DNA from: Shewanella psychrophila
GTDB lineage: Bacteria > Pseudomonadota > Gammaproteobacteria > Enterobacterales > Shewanellaceae
Reading direction: 5' to 3'
Length of the DNA: 64,000 bases
Assembly (NCBI RefSeq): GCF_002005305.1
Contig: NZ_CP014782.1
Span: forward strand, 1,364,001-1,428,000
Position numbers and translations under genes: made by a program. Numbering within the stretch: position 1 is the stretch's first letter; every line of letters begins with the position of its first letter. Under the pieces are notes generated by a model. That model was not told where the DNA came from. It was given only the letters and a program-made list of their open reading frames with translations, and ran no database searches. Positions 7,436 through 16,094 of this stretch are shown here, one piece after another.

Positions 7436-8059
7436 TTAATTTCTGCTAACCACCGCCAGTAAAGTTCCGGCGCCAATAAACATACTGCCAAAAATTCTGT
7501 TTTGAATCATCACGTGGCGTCTGCTCCGTACTAAATGAGCAACTCTGGAAGCCATTAGTGCATATCCCACCATTACCGTCATATCAACGAAGACCAACGT
7601 GCTGCCAAGGATCAGCATTTGATGTAAATGTGGAGCTGTTGGATCGATAAACTGAGGTAACAATGCCACCAGAAAAACGATGCTTTTAGGGTTGGTAATA
7701 TTGACAAAGATTGACTGGCTAAACACTTTCCATATGCTTGTACCATGTCGATTTTCTAATCCAGTGCAGTAGTTGGTGCTTTCTCTGAATTTCTGGACTC
7801 CCAGATAGATCAAATAGAAAACACCAACCCACTTAATTGCAAAAAACATCGCATCAGACTGAGCGAGCAATACACCGAGCCCCGCCCCAACGACGGCAAT
7901 ATTAACTATATTCCCAACCTGTAACCCAAGGTTAGAGATTAAGCTCCCCCTAAGGCCATATTTAATCGTTATAGACATCGTATTAACCGCCCCAGCACCA
8001 GGGGATATCGCCAATATTATGCAGGCCATTAAAAATGCCAACCATAAATCAAAGTTCAT
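7436..8059 (-). CDS. LysE/RhtB-family amino acid exporter
   Basis: The 207-residue protein has six hydrophobic helices. It carries the family N-terminal signature (a helix with SPGAGAVNTMS, matching the S/T-P-G-P motif) and NPKSIVFLVALLPQF in the middle, typical of RhtB exporters. It is located in the inner membrane and exports amino acids such as threonine or homoserine. It lies 42 bases after the dehydratase gene and is probably cotranscribed with it, which suggests both respond to the same amino acid. The substrate is inferred from context. Confidence 0.88.
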   Translation of the reverse strand: MNFDLWLAFLMACIILAISPGAGAVNTMSITIKYGLRGSLISNLGLQVGNIVNIAVVGAGLGVLLAQSDAMFFAIKWVGVFYLIYLGVQKFRESTNYCTGLENRHGTSIWKVFSQSIFVNITNPKSIVFLVALLPQFIDPTAPHLHQMLILGSTLVFVDMTVMVGYALMASRVAHLVRSRRHVMIQNRIFGSMFIGAGTLLAVVSRN

Positions 8060-8101
8060 AGATTAATCCTGATGAAACATGCCGAGCTTAGTTAAGCCAA
8101 C

Positions 8102-9058
8102 TTATTTCCAAATAGCCTTAAAAGTGTCTGCATCCATATTTCCTCCAGAGAGGATCACTAGGAGAGTCTGGCGCTTATTGCTGGCTTGGTTATCTAGCCA
8201 TTTTTTGCAAGCAACCATCGCCACAGCGCTCGTTGGCTCGACGGTCACCTTAAGGTGAGAGAAAAGCGTTCTTGTCCAGAGTAGTATCTCCTCTTCACTT
8301 GCCAACATAATGTCATCGAGCTGCTTGATCTGGTGAAAAGTACGCTCTGAAACTTCAAGTGTCCGGGCACCATCAGCGATTGTTTCAGGAGACAGGCTGA
8401 ACCCGACTATCTCCCCTTTGTGATAGCTCTGATAGGCATCATTTGCTAGCAGAGGTTCACCCCCAATAATTCGGGACGAAGGAGAAAGCAGCTGGGCAGC
8501 TAGAAGAGTACCGCTGATTAAGCCACCTCCACCAATTGGCGCAAAAATAGCTTCAGGTTGTAGCCCTTCCAACAAAACCTCGTAACAGCTGGTCCCCTGA
8601 CCAAGTACCACTGAATGGTTGTCATAAGGGTGAATAAATGTAGCCCCTTGAGCTGCAAGCTGCTGAGACAACACTTCTGCTTCTTTTCTATTATCAGTAA
8701 CAACCACATTAGCTCCTAGATATCGTGTCATCTTTATCTTGAAATCTGAGGCTGTTTTGGGAATATATATTGTTGCTGGAATATCTAGCTTTTGGCAAGC
8801 ATATGCCACAGCTTGGGCATGATTCCCTGAACTGAACGTAACGACTTGCTCTGGTGTTCGCCCCTGCTCCTGTAAGGTTAACAAGGCATTTAATGCACCT
8901 CTGAGTTTGAAGGAGCCCGTTGCCTGTGCACCTTCAAATTTAAAGAATATATTCGCATTAAGTAGATCGTTAATGTATTCGTTTGTCAGTAAAGGCGTAG
9001 CCTTAATGTGTGGCTGAATTCGCTCGTAGACGGTTTTAATATCTTTGGCATCAAACAT
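8102..9058 (-). CDS. PLP-dependent serine/threonine dehydratase (fold type II)
   Basis: The enzyme (318 aa from the ATG at 9058) deaminates threonine or serine to a 2-oxoacid through an enamine intermediate. The PLP lysine is in GSFKLRGA (about residue 55), the substrate loop is SSGNHAQA, and the phosphate-binding Gly loop is PIGGGGLISG. There is no regulatory ACT domain, so it is the catabolic/racemase-like short type rather than biosynthetic IlvA. Its start overlaps the end of the frameshifted RidA gene by 8 bases. RidA normally removes the reactive enamine this enzyme releases. A hydroxy-aspartate dehydratase activity is also possible. Confidence 0.88.
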   Translation of the reverse strand: MFDAKDIKTVYERIQPHIKATPLLTNEYINDLLNANIFFKFEGAQATGSFKLRGALNALLTLQEQGRTPEQVVTFSSGNHAQAVAYACQKLDIPATIYIPKTASDFKIKMTRYLGANVVVTDNRKEAEVLSQQLAAQGATFIHPYDNHSVVLGQGTSCYEVLLEGLQPEAIFAPIGGGGLISGTLLAAQLLSPSSRIIGGEPLLANDAYQSYHKGEIVGFSLSPETIADGARTLEVSERTFHQIKQLDDIMLASEEEILLWTRTLFSHLKVTVEPTSAVAMVACKKWLDNQASNKRQTLLVILSGGNMDADTFKAIWK

Positions 9059-9514
9059 AACTTGTCTCCAGTTCAAAAATAGCATCAATTTCAATGGCGA
9101 ACCCACTAGGTAAGCTAGCAACGCCCACCGTTGTGCGGCTGTGAACTTCTCGGTTACCAAGCCGATCAAGCAAATACTGAGAAGTGCCATCAGCCACTGC
9201 AGCATGTTGGGTAAAGCATTCCGTGGTTTGCAAATAAAGATTCAATTTGACACTGATTTTATTCGGGTCAGATCCCCATTACAGGCTTCATAAACCTGAT
9301 TAATAATATTGATTGCACACAATTTGGCTGCGAGCTGTCCACACTCCACGTTCAGCTCTTTTCCTAGCCTGTCGTAGATGGCAACCTCACTATTAATACG
9401 GACCGTCTGACCGGAAACATATAAGTGATCGTCGACAAGTTTATAGCTTGCATAACGGCCTGAGGGTCGATTTAGTATCGTGAGATCAGATTCTTTTATT
9501 TGAGTACTGAGCAT
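9051..9514 (-). pseudogene. RidA/YjgF-family enamine deaminase, frameshifted
   Basis: Two overlapping frames together make one RidA-like protein of about 154 residues. The first (from 9514) has YVSGQTVRIN and CAINIINQVYEAC, with a conserved core ending DLTRIKS. The second continues VKLNLYLQTTECFTQH and ends with the family C-terminus (SRTTVGVASLPSGFAIEIDAIF, containing the conserved catalytic-site Arg). The break is at about 9245-9255, where a GTGT tract occurs; removal of one GT restores the frame exactly. The protein is probably truncated and inactive unless the shift is bypassed or is a sequencing error. It would have protected the cell from the enamine made by the next gene. Confidence 0.82.
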
Positions 9515-9551
9515 TCAATGATTTCTTCATTTGTTCCGTCGGTTCATCGCG

Positions 9552-9570
9552 TTAATAAATTAAATATTAA
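9552..9570. promoter_or_regulatory. Candidate LysR operator between divergent genes
   Basis: A perfect inverted repeat TTAATA-7 bp-TATTAA lies between the RidA/dehydratase/exporter operon and the divergent LysR gene. LysR proteins bind interrupted AT-rich dyads of this kind (T-N11-A). The region is AT-rich overall, so it could be chance. Confidence 0.3.
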
Positions 9571-9677
9571 TTGGATAGCTGTAGCTGTTCTGGACTTAAA
9601 CAGCAATTGGGGCTAGTTTAGTGAAAGTTGTTCATTAGAAATACTATGTTTATGATTTTTTGTTCGTAAGGAAAACT

Positions 9678-10565
9678 ATGGATACTCGGTTTCTTGATAG
9701 TCTGATAGCCGTTGCAGAGGAAGGGTCTATTGCCGGTGCAGCAAGGGCACAACTGATAACCGCAGCTGCAGTCAGCCAAAGAATTCAGGCGCTTGAACGA
9801 GAGTTTAAATGTAAGTTATTCAGCAGGGCTGGAAACACGGTACAGCCAACGGATGCTTGTTTAACGATTATTCCAAAGGCTAAATCCCTAGTCAGGGAGG
9901 CTCGTGATCTAATTGAAATAGTTCAAGATTCAGGGCTCAATGGCACATTAAGGATCGGGGCGAACTCGACCTCCTTGACTGCTTTTATTCCAGCCACACT
10001 TAAGTCAATTCGCGCATCGGTACCTGAAGCAAAATTTCATATCACCCCGGGCAATTCGATAGATTTATATCGGAGCCTTATCAATGGTGATATTGATGCT
10101 GCAATAATGGTTATGCCACCCTCAGCTATTCCTAAGTCGTTGAGGTACTGGGTACTGAGGGATGAACCCTTGGCTTTACTTCATCATAAAAGCATCAAGG
10201 GAACCCTTACCGACATTCTTGATAACAAGCCTTATATCCGGTATGACCCAAGCTGTTGGGGAGGCCAGATGCCTGAGTTATTTATGGTTGAAAAAGGGAT
10301 GACCAAAAATACCATCTTCGATCTAGATTCACTTGAAGCGATTGCTCAACTGGTTTCTGAAGAGGTTGGAGTGTCAATGGTTCCGATCTGGGCTGGATTA
10401 GAGCTGTTTGATGAAACCATCACCACGCTGCCTATCCCTGATAAAAAATACCATAGAAAAATGGTGTTAATGAGTGCTTATCACCCCAGACAACCAAGGC
10501 TGCTAGAACTATTTATGAAGCACTTGGGCGAACTAGACTCGGTTGATTTACAGAAAGATCTGTAA
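9678..10565 (+). CDS. LysR-family transcriptional regulator of the dehydratase/exporter operon
   Basis: The 295-residue protein starts at the ATG at 9678 behind AAGGAAAAC. Its N-terminal winged helix (residues 1-60) has the classic pattern FLDSLIAVAEEGSIAGAARA ... VSQRIQALE, then FSRAGNTVQPT. The effector domain (about 90-295) has a periplasmic-binding-like fold. It is transcribed divergently from the RidA-dehydratase-LysE operon, the usual layout for a LysR activator, so it most likely senses a hydroxy amino acid and activates that operon. Confidence 0.9.
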   Translation: MDTRFLDSLIAVAEEGSIAGAARAQLITAAAVSQRIQALEREFKCKLFSRAGNTVQPTDACLTIIPKAKSLVREARDLIEIVQDSGLNGTLRIGANSTSLTAFIPATLKSIRASVPEAKFHITPGNSIDLYRSLINGDIDAAIMVMPPSAIPKSLRYWVLRDEPLALLHHKSIKGTLTDILDNKPYIRYDPSCWGGQMPELFMVEKGMTKNTIFDLDSLEAIAQLVSEEVGVSMVPIWAGLELFDETITTLPIPDKKYHRKMVLMSAYHPRQPRLLELFMKHLGELDSVDLQKDL

Positions 10566-10650
10566 GCTCAATTACAAGGCTTTGTTGCAGCACTAAAACT
10601 ACGTAGTCTTTTGGTACGGTTAGTCGGCCCAGTAGAACGGACCTATCGTC

Positions 10651-11268
10651 TTGTCCACATCAGAGATATCTCTGGTGCTAAATCAGCTTTCTGGGCGCAA
10701 TAGGTTAATCATTGAATTCTTATTTGGCAGTGGATTACGCATTCAGGATATCGATATGGAGCACTGTGCACTCACAGTTAGAGATGGAAAAGGCCATAAA
10801 GATAGGCAGACAATCCTCAGTCACAAGTGCGCTGTTAAGCTCCCCTCCTATATAAACGCAGCGCGTGATATTCAGCTTAAGGATAATACAAATGGTATCG
10901 GTCCTTCTTTGCCGAATGCGCTAGAACGTAAGTATCCTAACGCATTTAGACAAGCAGGATGGATGTTCATTTTCCCTTCAACTACCACTTGTGATAATCC
11001 ATACACCGGAACACATTGTAGACACCATTTACATCAGAGTGTCATTCGAAAAGCACTTGGTGTAGCTGTACGAAAAACCAATATCGTCAAACGCGTCACT
11101 TGCCATACTTTCAGGCATAGCTTTGCGACTCATCTACTTCAAGCTGGTCGAGATATAAGAAGTGTTCAGGAACTGCTTGGCCACAACAATGTCAATACAA
11201 CACAAATCTACACTCATGTGCTAGGCCAGCATTACGCAGGAACGGTGAGCCCCTTAGATAGTCTGTAA
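10651..11268 (+). pseudogene. Integron-type integrase (IntI-like), N-terminally truncated
   Basis: The frame holds the catalytic half of a tyrosine recombinase. The C-terminal block THTFRHSFATHLLQAGRDIR (here CHTFRHSFATHLLQ) with VQELLGHNNVNTTQIYTHVL supplies the H-x-x-R, His and catalytic Tyr. The insert ALERKYPNAFRQAGWMFIFPS is the extra helix region diagnostic of integron integrases. Two defects are clear: the N-terminal SAM-like domain is missing (a stop lies just upstream), and GSGLRIQDID lacks about eight residues between the two LR-type motifs around the first catalytic Arg. It is a relic. No attI site or promoter remains beside it. Confidence 0.85.
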
Positions 11269-11360
11269 CGTGAGGATATCAACAAAACGAAATTAGATAA
11301 TGTATTACAAAGAGGTAACCGCAGCATTTAGCAAAATGCTCACACTAACTGGTAATAAGG

Positions 11361-11757
11361 AAAAAGTGAGTTACGGAACACTAGCCATAACCACAATAGA
11401 AGAGAGAAATAACCGAGTGTAGATGCGACTGCGAGATTCCAAAAGAGATTTTTGGTAGAGCCCACATGGCCAATTTTGTTCCATACAAAATTTGGCATTT
11501 CCTCCATCCCTGGAGGTCAGACAGACTCTAAATGAAATCAAGAATTGGCGACTGGCAGAATCTTCTCGAAATAAAGAGTGCACAATCCTCGCCGGACAGG
11601 CGTTAGGTTACAATGAAGGTACGACCTTCAATGACATATTCCAACAGCACAGGTCACTGGAGTCCGGTTCAAAAGGTCTACCGGAATGACGAAAAGTAGC
11701 GACCAAAAAAAATGAACCAAGATGAAAATGTAATAAGACTTCATTTTAAGGCTAGCA
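11361..11757 (+). repeat. Dispersed noncoding repeat, copy A (about 400 bp)
   Basis: This stretch matches 34078-34435 over its length in several blocks: AAGTGAGTTAC at the left, GAAGAGAGAAATAACCGAGT, GTAGATGCG, AATAAAGAGT-CACAATCC, CGCCGGACAGGC, GAAGGTAC-ACCTTCAA, and CCGGAATGACGAAA at the right. No conserved reading frame was found. The internal palindrome GAAGGTA/C-ACCTTCAA is kept in both copies. It looks like a genome-wide Shewanella-type intergenic element; copy A carries unrelated sequence in its middle. Confidence 0.7.
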
Positions 11758-11920
11758 AGCCTATTGTCTTAAAGCCATGAATCCATCGGATCCCACAACA
11801 CTAATATCAATCGCCGTATCATTAAGCATCGAGCCCCAAGCATTTCCCCGGTAACTGAAAAGCGAGGTCATAAACAAGCGTTTAATGGCTGCAATACACA
11901 AGGTACGGAGCTACCGATCC

Positions 11921-12163
11921 CTAAAACTTTTCTAACATGGCCTCTTCATTGATTAAATAGAGACACCGTGCCAAACCACCATGACAGGACAGTTCCTGCA
12001 GTTTAGTGTCTTCTTCGGGAAACCATTTCTGTATCACAGCTAATATTTCATCGGCCATTGCGGTTACATTCACATCGCCCGTTGCAGTCTCACTCGAAAT
12101 TTGTATTTGCAGTTTATTATTTATATCCAAAACAGCTACCCTATAGAGATTAACTAAGCCCAA
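11921..12163 (-). CDS. Hypothetical small protein (up to 80 aa)
   Basis: The frame encodes a mixed alpha/beta-looking protein with a strand-like N-terminus (RVAVLDINNKLQIQI), a central helix (MADEILAVIQKWFP) and two Cys residues near the C-terminus (SCHGGLARC). The first start is a TTG at 12163 with no good ribosome site, so the true start may be internal or the gene may be a truncated relic. It stands alone between a repeat and ddl. I do not recognise it. Confidence 0.35.
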   Translation of the reverse strand: MGLVNLYRVAVLDINNKLQIQISSETATGDVNVTAMADEILAVIQKWFPEEDTKLQELSCHGGLARCLYLINEEAMLEKF

Positions 12164-12371
12164 TTATCCGAGTCATGACCTGGATAAAAAAGCCGATCAA
12201 CATGTTAATGCGACCTAAGCGTTCACCTCCTTAAATTCACCACATAGATAAATCTACTCAGCATAGAAAATCACCACTTAGTGCAGAAGTTTGGTGTCAG
12301 TGGTTGCAATAAATAACCATCGCGTCATAGTGAGCCTGCAATTGATAAAACTGTCAGGATATGGAGAGACA

Positions 12372-13382
12372 ATGAGCCAAACGAATCTACTATTATTATG
12401 TGGTGGCGGTGGGGATGAACATGCAATCTCATTGATGTCAGCGAAATTTTTTGAGACCTCATTGGCCAAACTTGCCCATATAAACCTATTGAAAGTCGAA
12501 CTTGATGCACAGGGCCATTATCGAACTAGCGACGGTGAACTCTGTGAACTGACCAATCGCAAACAAATACGTTTCGATGACGTGAGTAAAGTATCCTGGC
12601 CTGTGGATTACGTCATTCCCTGCATTCACGGTTACCCTGGAGAAACAGGTGATATTCAATCCTATTTTGAGCTGATCAACTTGCCCTATTTTGGTTGCGA
12701 TTCAGAAGCGAGTCGTAATTGTTTCAACAAAGTCACGGCTAAGATGTGGTTCACGGCACTTGGGATCCCCAATACCCCTTATATTTTCCTCAATGACTTT
12801 AATGATGACGCTATCAATCAAGCCAAGCGGGCTTTAACATCTTGGGGCTCGATATTCATCAAGGCCGCGTCACAAGGCTCATCTGTTGGTTGTTACCGTG
12901 TAGACAGCAAAGAGGAATTAACTGAGTCATTGAAGCAAGCTTTCAACTATTCGCCTTATGTCATCGTCGAAAAGACCATTGAAGCCAGAGAGCTTGAAGT
13001 GGCCGTATACGAGAAAAACGGCGAAATTATCGCGACTCAGCCAGGTGAGATCATCTGTGGGACAAATACCTTCTACACTTTCGATGAAAAGTACGCCGAG
13101 AACAGTCAGGCCGAAACCAAAGTGGTTGCCGATATCAGTGAGAGTGTGAGCCAGGAGATCCGTGAATATGCAGTCAAGGTATTCAAAGGCATGAAACTCA
13201 GTCACTTGTCCCGTATCGACTTTTTCCTCACCCAAGACAACGAAATTCTTCTCAATGAAATTAATACTTTCCCAGGGCTCACCCCTATCTCCATGTTCCC
13301 CAAGATGTTACAGAATCATGGCGATGATTTCAGCGATTACCTCAACCGCAACATCATGGACCAACTGAGTAAGAACGTCTGA
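12372..13382 (+). CDS. ddl: D-alanine--D-alanine ligase
   Basis: The enzyme joins two D-alanines with ATP to make the dipeptide used for peptidoglycan precursors in the cytoplasm. The 336-residue length is normal. The start at 12372 follows GGAGAGAC. Motifs seen: CGGGGDEHAISLMSA (N-terminal substrate Glu), HGYPGETGDIQSYFEL, the ATP-grasp segment IKAASQGSSVGCYRV, ELEVAVYE, and the metal site RIDFFL ... LLNEINTFPGLTPIS. It is a single-gene unit followed by a terminator. Shewanella often have more than one Ddl, so this may be the second copy rather than the mur-cluster one. Confidence 0.93.
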   Translation: MSQTNLLLLCGGGGDEHAISLMSAKFFETSLAKLAHINLLKVELDAQGHYRTSDGELCELTNRKQIRFDDVSKVSWPVDYVIPCIHGYPGETGDIQSYFELINLPYFGCDSEASRNCFNKVTAKMWFTALGIPNTPYIFLNDFNDDAINQAKRALTSWGSIFIKAASQGSSVGCYRVDSKEELTESLKQAFNYSPYVIVEKTIEARELEVAVYEKNGEIIATQPGEIICGTNTFYTFDEKYAENSQAETKVVADISESVSQEIREYAVKVFKGMKLSHLSRIDFFLTQDNEILLNEINTFPGLTPISMFPKMLQNHGDDFSDYLNRNIMDQLSKNV

Positions 13383-13391
13383 TTGTTCACT

Positions 13392-13415
13392 CCGGCCACA
13401 TCATACTGTGGCCGG
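13392..13415. terminator. Hairpin after ddl, between convergent genes
   Basis: A perfect 9-bp stem CCGGCCACA/TGTGGCCGG with a 6-base loop starts 10 bases after the ddl stop. The following bases are T-rich but not a strong T-run. It may serve both ddl and the convergent solute-binding gene. Confidence 0.65.
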
Positions 13416-13420
13416 TCTAT

Positions 13421-13508
13421 ATTTCCACGCTATATTCGAGATTTTAAAACTCCACTCTATATTTACATTCTGTATCTTAGTCCTATATTTCCACGCCATA
13501 TTCAAGAT
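13421..13508 (-). repeat. Direct repeat of the 3' end of the solute-binding gene
   Basis: About 25 bases (CTATATTTCCACGC-ATATTC on the plus strand) occur at 13423-13447 and again at 13483-13507, 60 bp apart. The second copy is the end of the minus-strand gene (LEYGVEI-stop); the first encodes LEYSVEI-stop in isolation. A small tandem duplication of the gene end explains this. Confidence 0.6.
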
Positions 13509-14223
13509 AGAGCTCACTCATATAGCCATCACGGTACATGCTGGTCAATGCCTTATCCAGCTTCAGCTTTACCTCCAAGGACATCTCTCGATTACATGCC
13601 ATTGCCCGCAGTGAAGTGTAGAAAATAAGCTCGGGTTCACCGAAGTTCATTGCCTGTTTCAGCATCTGCTCTCGGGCACTGATCAACTCTGCAGCCCAGA
13701 GTTCAATTCTGGCACGCTTAAGCTTACGTAAGTTTTGTGCACTCACAGAGGCCAGCTCGACGTTGAAACCAAGGTCAGTGAGATACTCTCCTATGCCACT
13801 GCCCAGAAAACTCCCTATCTTATAAGGTTTAGCATCACTGAGCGTAGTTAGGGGAATGATGACATCATCTCGGCTGTAGAGGCCATAACGCGATACCAGT
13901 ACCGGACTTATCCAGTGAAAACTTGCTTCCCGCTCCTGACTACGTCCAACGGGAAGCACGCAATGGCCTGGCATCCTTTCTGTGGTTATGATGGCTCGTT
14001 TAAGTGGGATAAACTTAAGTTCATATTGAAGGTCAGTACGGGAAAATAACTCCTTGAGCATATCCACCAACAGGCCTTTATGTGTCTTACCAACCTTTAA
14101 GGCGAAAGGCGACTCTTCATAGGTGAGGATCTGCAAGGTTTCTGCCTTCAAAGATAAAGCACTGAGGAAGATGATAGTTAGCAGAACCGTTAAAAGACGA
14201 GTAACACCTTTACTTCCACACAT
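13483..14223 (-). CDS. Periplasmic solute-binding protein, family 3 (polar amino acid type)
   Basis: The start is the ATG at 14223 with GGAGG in front; it overlaps the preceding gene by 14 bases, so the two are coupled. The 246-residue product has a signal peptide (hydrophobic stretch LLTVLLTIIFLSALSLKA) then ILTYEESPFALKV, KGLLVDMLKEL and a two-lobe pattern typical of SBP_bac_3 proteins. No permease or ATPase is nearby, so it may serve an unlinked transporter or act as a sensor protein. The ligand is unknown. Confidence 0.78.
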   Translation of the reverse strand: MCGSKGVTRLLTVLLTIIFLSALSLKAETLQILTYEESPFALKVGKTHKGLLVDMLKELFSRTDLQYELKFIPLKRAIITTERMPGHCVLPVGRSQEREASFHWISPVLVSRYGLYSRDDVIIPLTTLSDAKPYKIGSFLGSGIGEYLTDLGFNVELASVSAQNLRKLKRARIELWAAELISAREQMLKQAMNFGEPELIFYTSLRAMACNREMSLEVKLKLDKALTSMYRDGYMSELYLEYGVEI

Positions 14224-15931
14224 TAATCGCCTCCTCATATTGAAGGGTTCTGCCCTTGGCCTGCTCGGTGATTTGTTGCTTAGGCGCCCCGGTTTTCTCA
14301 AGCCAGAATTCACGTGTAGATTTAGGATTTAACTTAGGCTCACAGCTTATCCCATTATTGTCGGCGATTAATGCTAAATGCTCATCCACTGCGGCGGCAA
14401 AATTGTCCATGCCATTCTGAGTGGTAACCTTACCCTCTATGATCTGTGAAATATATTGCCACCAATAGTTAGCGAGCCCCGGATAGTCCGGTACATTAGT
14501 CCCAGTTGGCGTCCATACATCCCGGCCTCGACTTCGATAAAACTCCACCAGACCACCAAGATGGGGGGCGCGTTGTGTCATGACCTCCGAGTCAATATCC
14601 GATCGCCTAATGGGCGTCAGCCCCACTAAGGTCTTCCTGAGAGAAACAGTCTTAGAGACTACAAACTGAGCATAGAGCCAAGCTGCCTGTTGTCGCTTCA
14701 AAGGCGTAGATTTGAGTAACGTCCATGACCCCGCATCCTGATAACCTGATTTCATTCCCGCCTGCCAATACTTACCCACAGGCGACGGTGCCACACGCCA
14801 TTTAGGGGTGCCATCTTGATTAACCACAGGTAAGTCAGGTTTAGTCAGATCGGCAACAAACGCTGTATACCAGAAGATCTGTTGGGCGATTAACCCTTTT
14901 CCTGGCCACTCTCCGGCCTGGGTAAAGTTGAGGTGTATCGACTCTTCCGGCGCAAATCGGTTTAACCAGTAGATAAATTTATCCACCGCATAAACTGCCG
15001 CCGGACCGTTTAACGCACCACCTCGTTCGACGCTGGCTCCGGCTGGATGGCATCCTTCTACGCGTATTCCCCACTCATCCACAGGCAAACCATTGGGTAA
15101 GCCCTTATCCCCCACGCCAGCCATGGACAACCAAGCATCTGACATTCGCCAGCCTAGGGAAGGGTCTGTTTTAGCATAATCCATATGACCATAAATGCGT
15201 TTGCCGTCGATCTCTTTAATGTCTTCGCTGAAGAACTCGGCTATATCTTCATAGGCCTGCCAGTTCTGCGGCACACCGAGTTCATAGCCATAACGGGATC
15301 TGAATCGTTTCTGGAAATCCTTGCGGTTGAACCAATCATGCCGATACCAATAGAGGTTGGCAAACTGCTGATCTGGTAGCTGATACAAGTGACCATCGGG
15401 ACCCGTGGTAAATTTAAGTCCGATAAAATCCTGTAAATCTAACGTCGGTAAGGTGACACTTTCTCCCTCAAGTTGCATGAAATCAGACAGAGAAACCACG
15501 GCATTAGATCTAAAGTGAGTCCCGATCAGATCGCTGTCGTTAATATAAGCATCATAGAGGTTTTGCCGAGTCATAATTTGAGCCGACAGCTTCTTTATCA
15601 CATCGTCTTCACCGGTTAACTCATGCACTACATGAATGCCGGTGATCTCATAAAAAGCCTTAGCTAAAGTACTCGCTTCATACCAATGGGTCGCTATTCG
15701 CTCGGATACCACACGGATTTTCATACCGACAAATGGCTGACTGGCGGAAGTAAACCAAGCCATCTCTTGCATCTGCTCGTCTAAGGTCAATGTCGATGGC
15801 TGGAACTCATTGTGCACCCAATGCTCCGCGGCATTTGATTTAGGATCAAGCTCCGCGGTAACCGCAAAACTAGTGAACACTAAAAAGAGAAATAACATTA
15901 AGAGTAAATAATGTTTATTAGGATGTATCAC
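14210..15931 (-). CDS. Periplasmic extracellular solute-binding protein, family 1 (large, sugar/glycerol ABC type)
   Basis: I chose the GTG at 15931, which has GGAGAGGG just upstream and directly precedes a strong signal peptide (HYLLLMLFLFLVFTSFAVTA). The mature protein is about 550 residues, longer than most family 1 binding proteins and like the group found with glycerol/sugar-alcohol ABC importers. Segments such as YINDSDLIGTHF, TGPDGHLYQLPDQQF and the aromatic-rich YWYRHDWF fit ligand-cleft regions. No membrane or ATPase genes accompany it, only a second binding protein and a divergent LysR gene. The ligand is inferred only by resemblance. Confidence 0.75.
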   Translation of the reverse strand: MIHPNKHYLLLMLFLFLVFTSFAVTAELDPKSNAAEHWVHNEFQPSTLTLDEQMQEMAWFTSASQPFVGMKIRVVSERIATHWYEASTLAKAFYEITGIHVVHELTGEDDVIKKLSAQIMTRQNLYDAYINDSDLIGTHFRSNAVVSLSDFMQLEGESVTLPTLDLQDFIGLKFTTGPDGHLYQLPDQQFANLYWYRHDWFNRKDFQKRFRSRYGYELGVPQNWQAYEDIAEFFSEDIKEIDGKRIYGHMDYAKTDPSLGWRMSDAWLSMAGVGDKGLPNGLPVDEWGIRVEGCHPAGASVERGGALNGPAAVYAVDKFIYWLNRFAPEESIHLNFTQAGEWPGKGLIAQQIFWYTAFVADLTKPDLPVVNQDGTPKWRVAPSPVGKYWQAGMKSGYQDAGSWTLLKSTPLKRQQAAWLYAQFVVSKTVSLRKTLVGLTPIRRSDIDSEVMTQRAPHLGGLVEFYRSRGRDVWTPTGTNVPDYPGLANYWWQYISQIIEGKVTTQNGMDNFAAAVDEHLALIADNNGISCEPKLNPKSTREFWLEKTGAPKQQITEQAKGRTLQYEEAINVWK

Positions 15932-16094
15932 TCGCCCTCTCCAATCATCTGTTGATGGCAAAATAAGCCCTCTATAACTATGGCTGAGCCTCTATGTTTG
16001 TGCCAATCTCCACCTTGTTTTTCGAATGAAAATAATTACACTAAGCCAAGACGTTGACTTGGAAAGCCCATAAACCCTAAATGGTGGTAGCTGA

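Noticed and set aside
9242..9514. Independent 90-residue RidA-like gene
   Set aside because: Homology continues without a gap in the next frame to 9051, so it is one frameshifted gene.
11590..11625. attC-like GCGTTAGGT near the integrase relic
   Set aside because: The same place in repeat copy B reads GCATTAGGA and no paired arm is present, so it belongs to the dispersed repeat.
13383..13628. Plus-strand frames after ddl
   Set aside because: They run antisense through the end of the solute-binding gene and the duplicated block, with no start signal.
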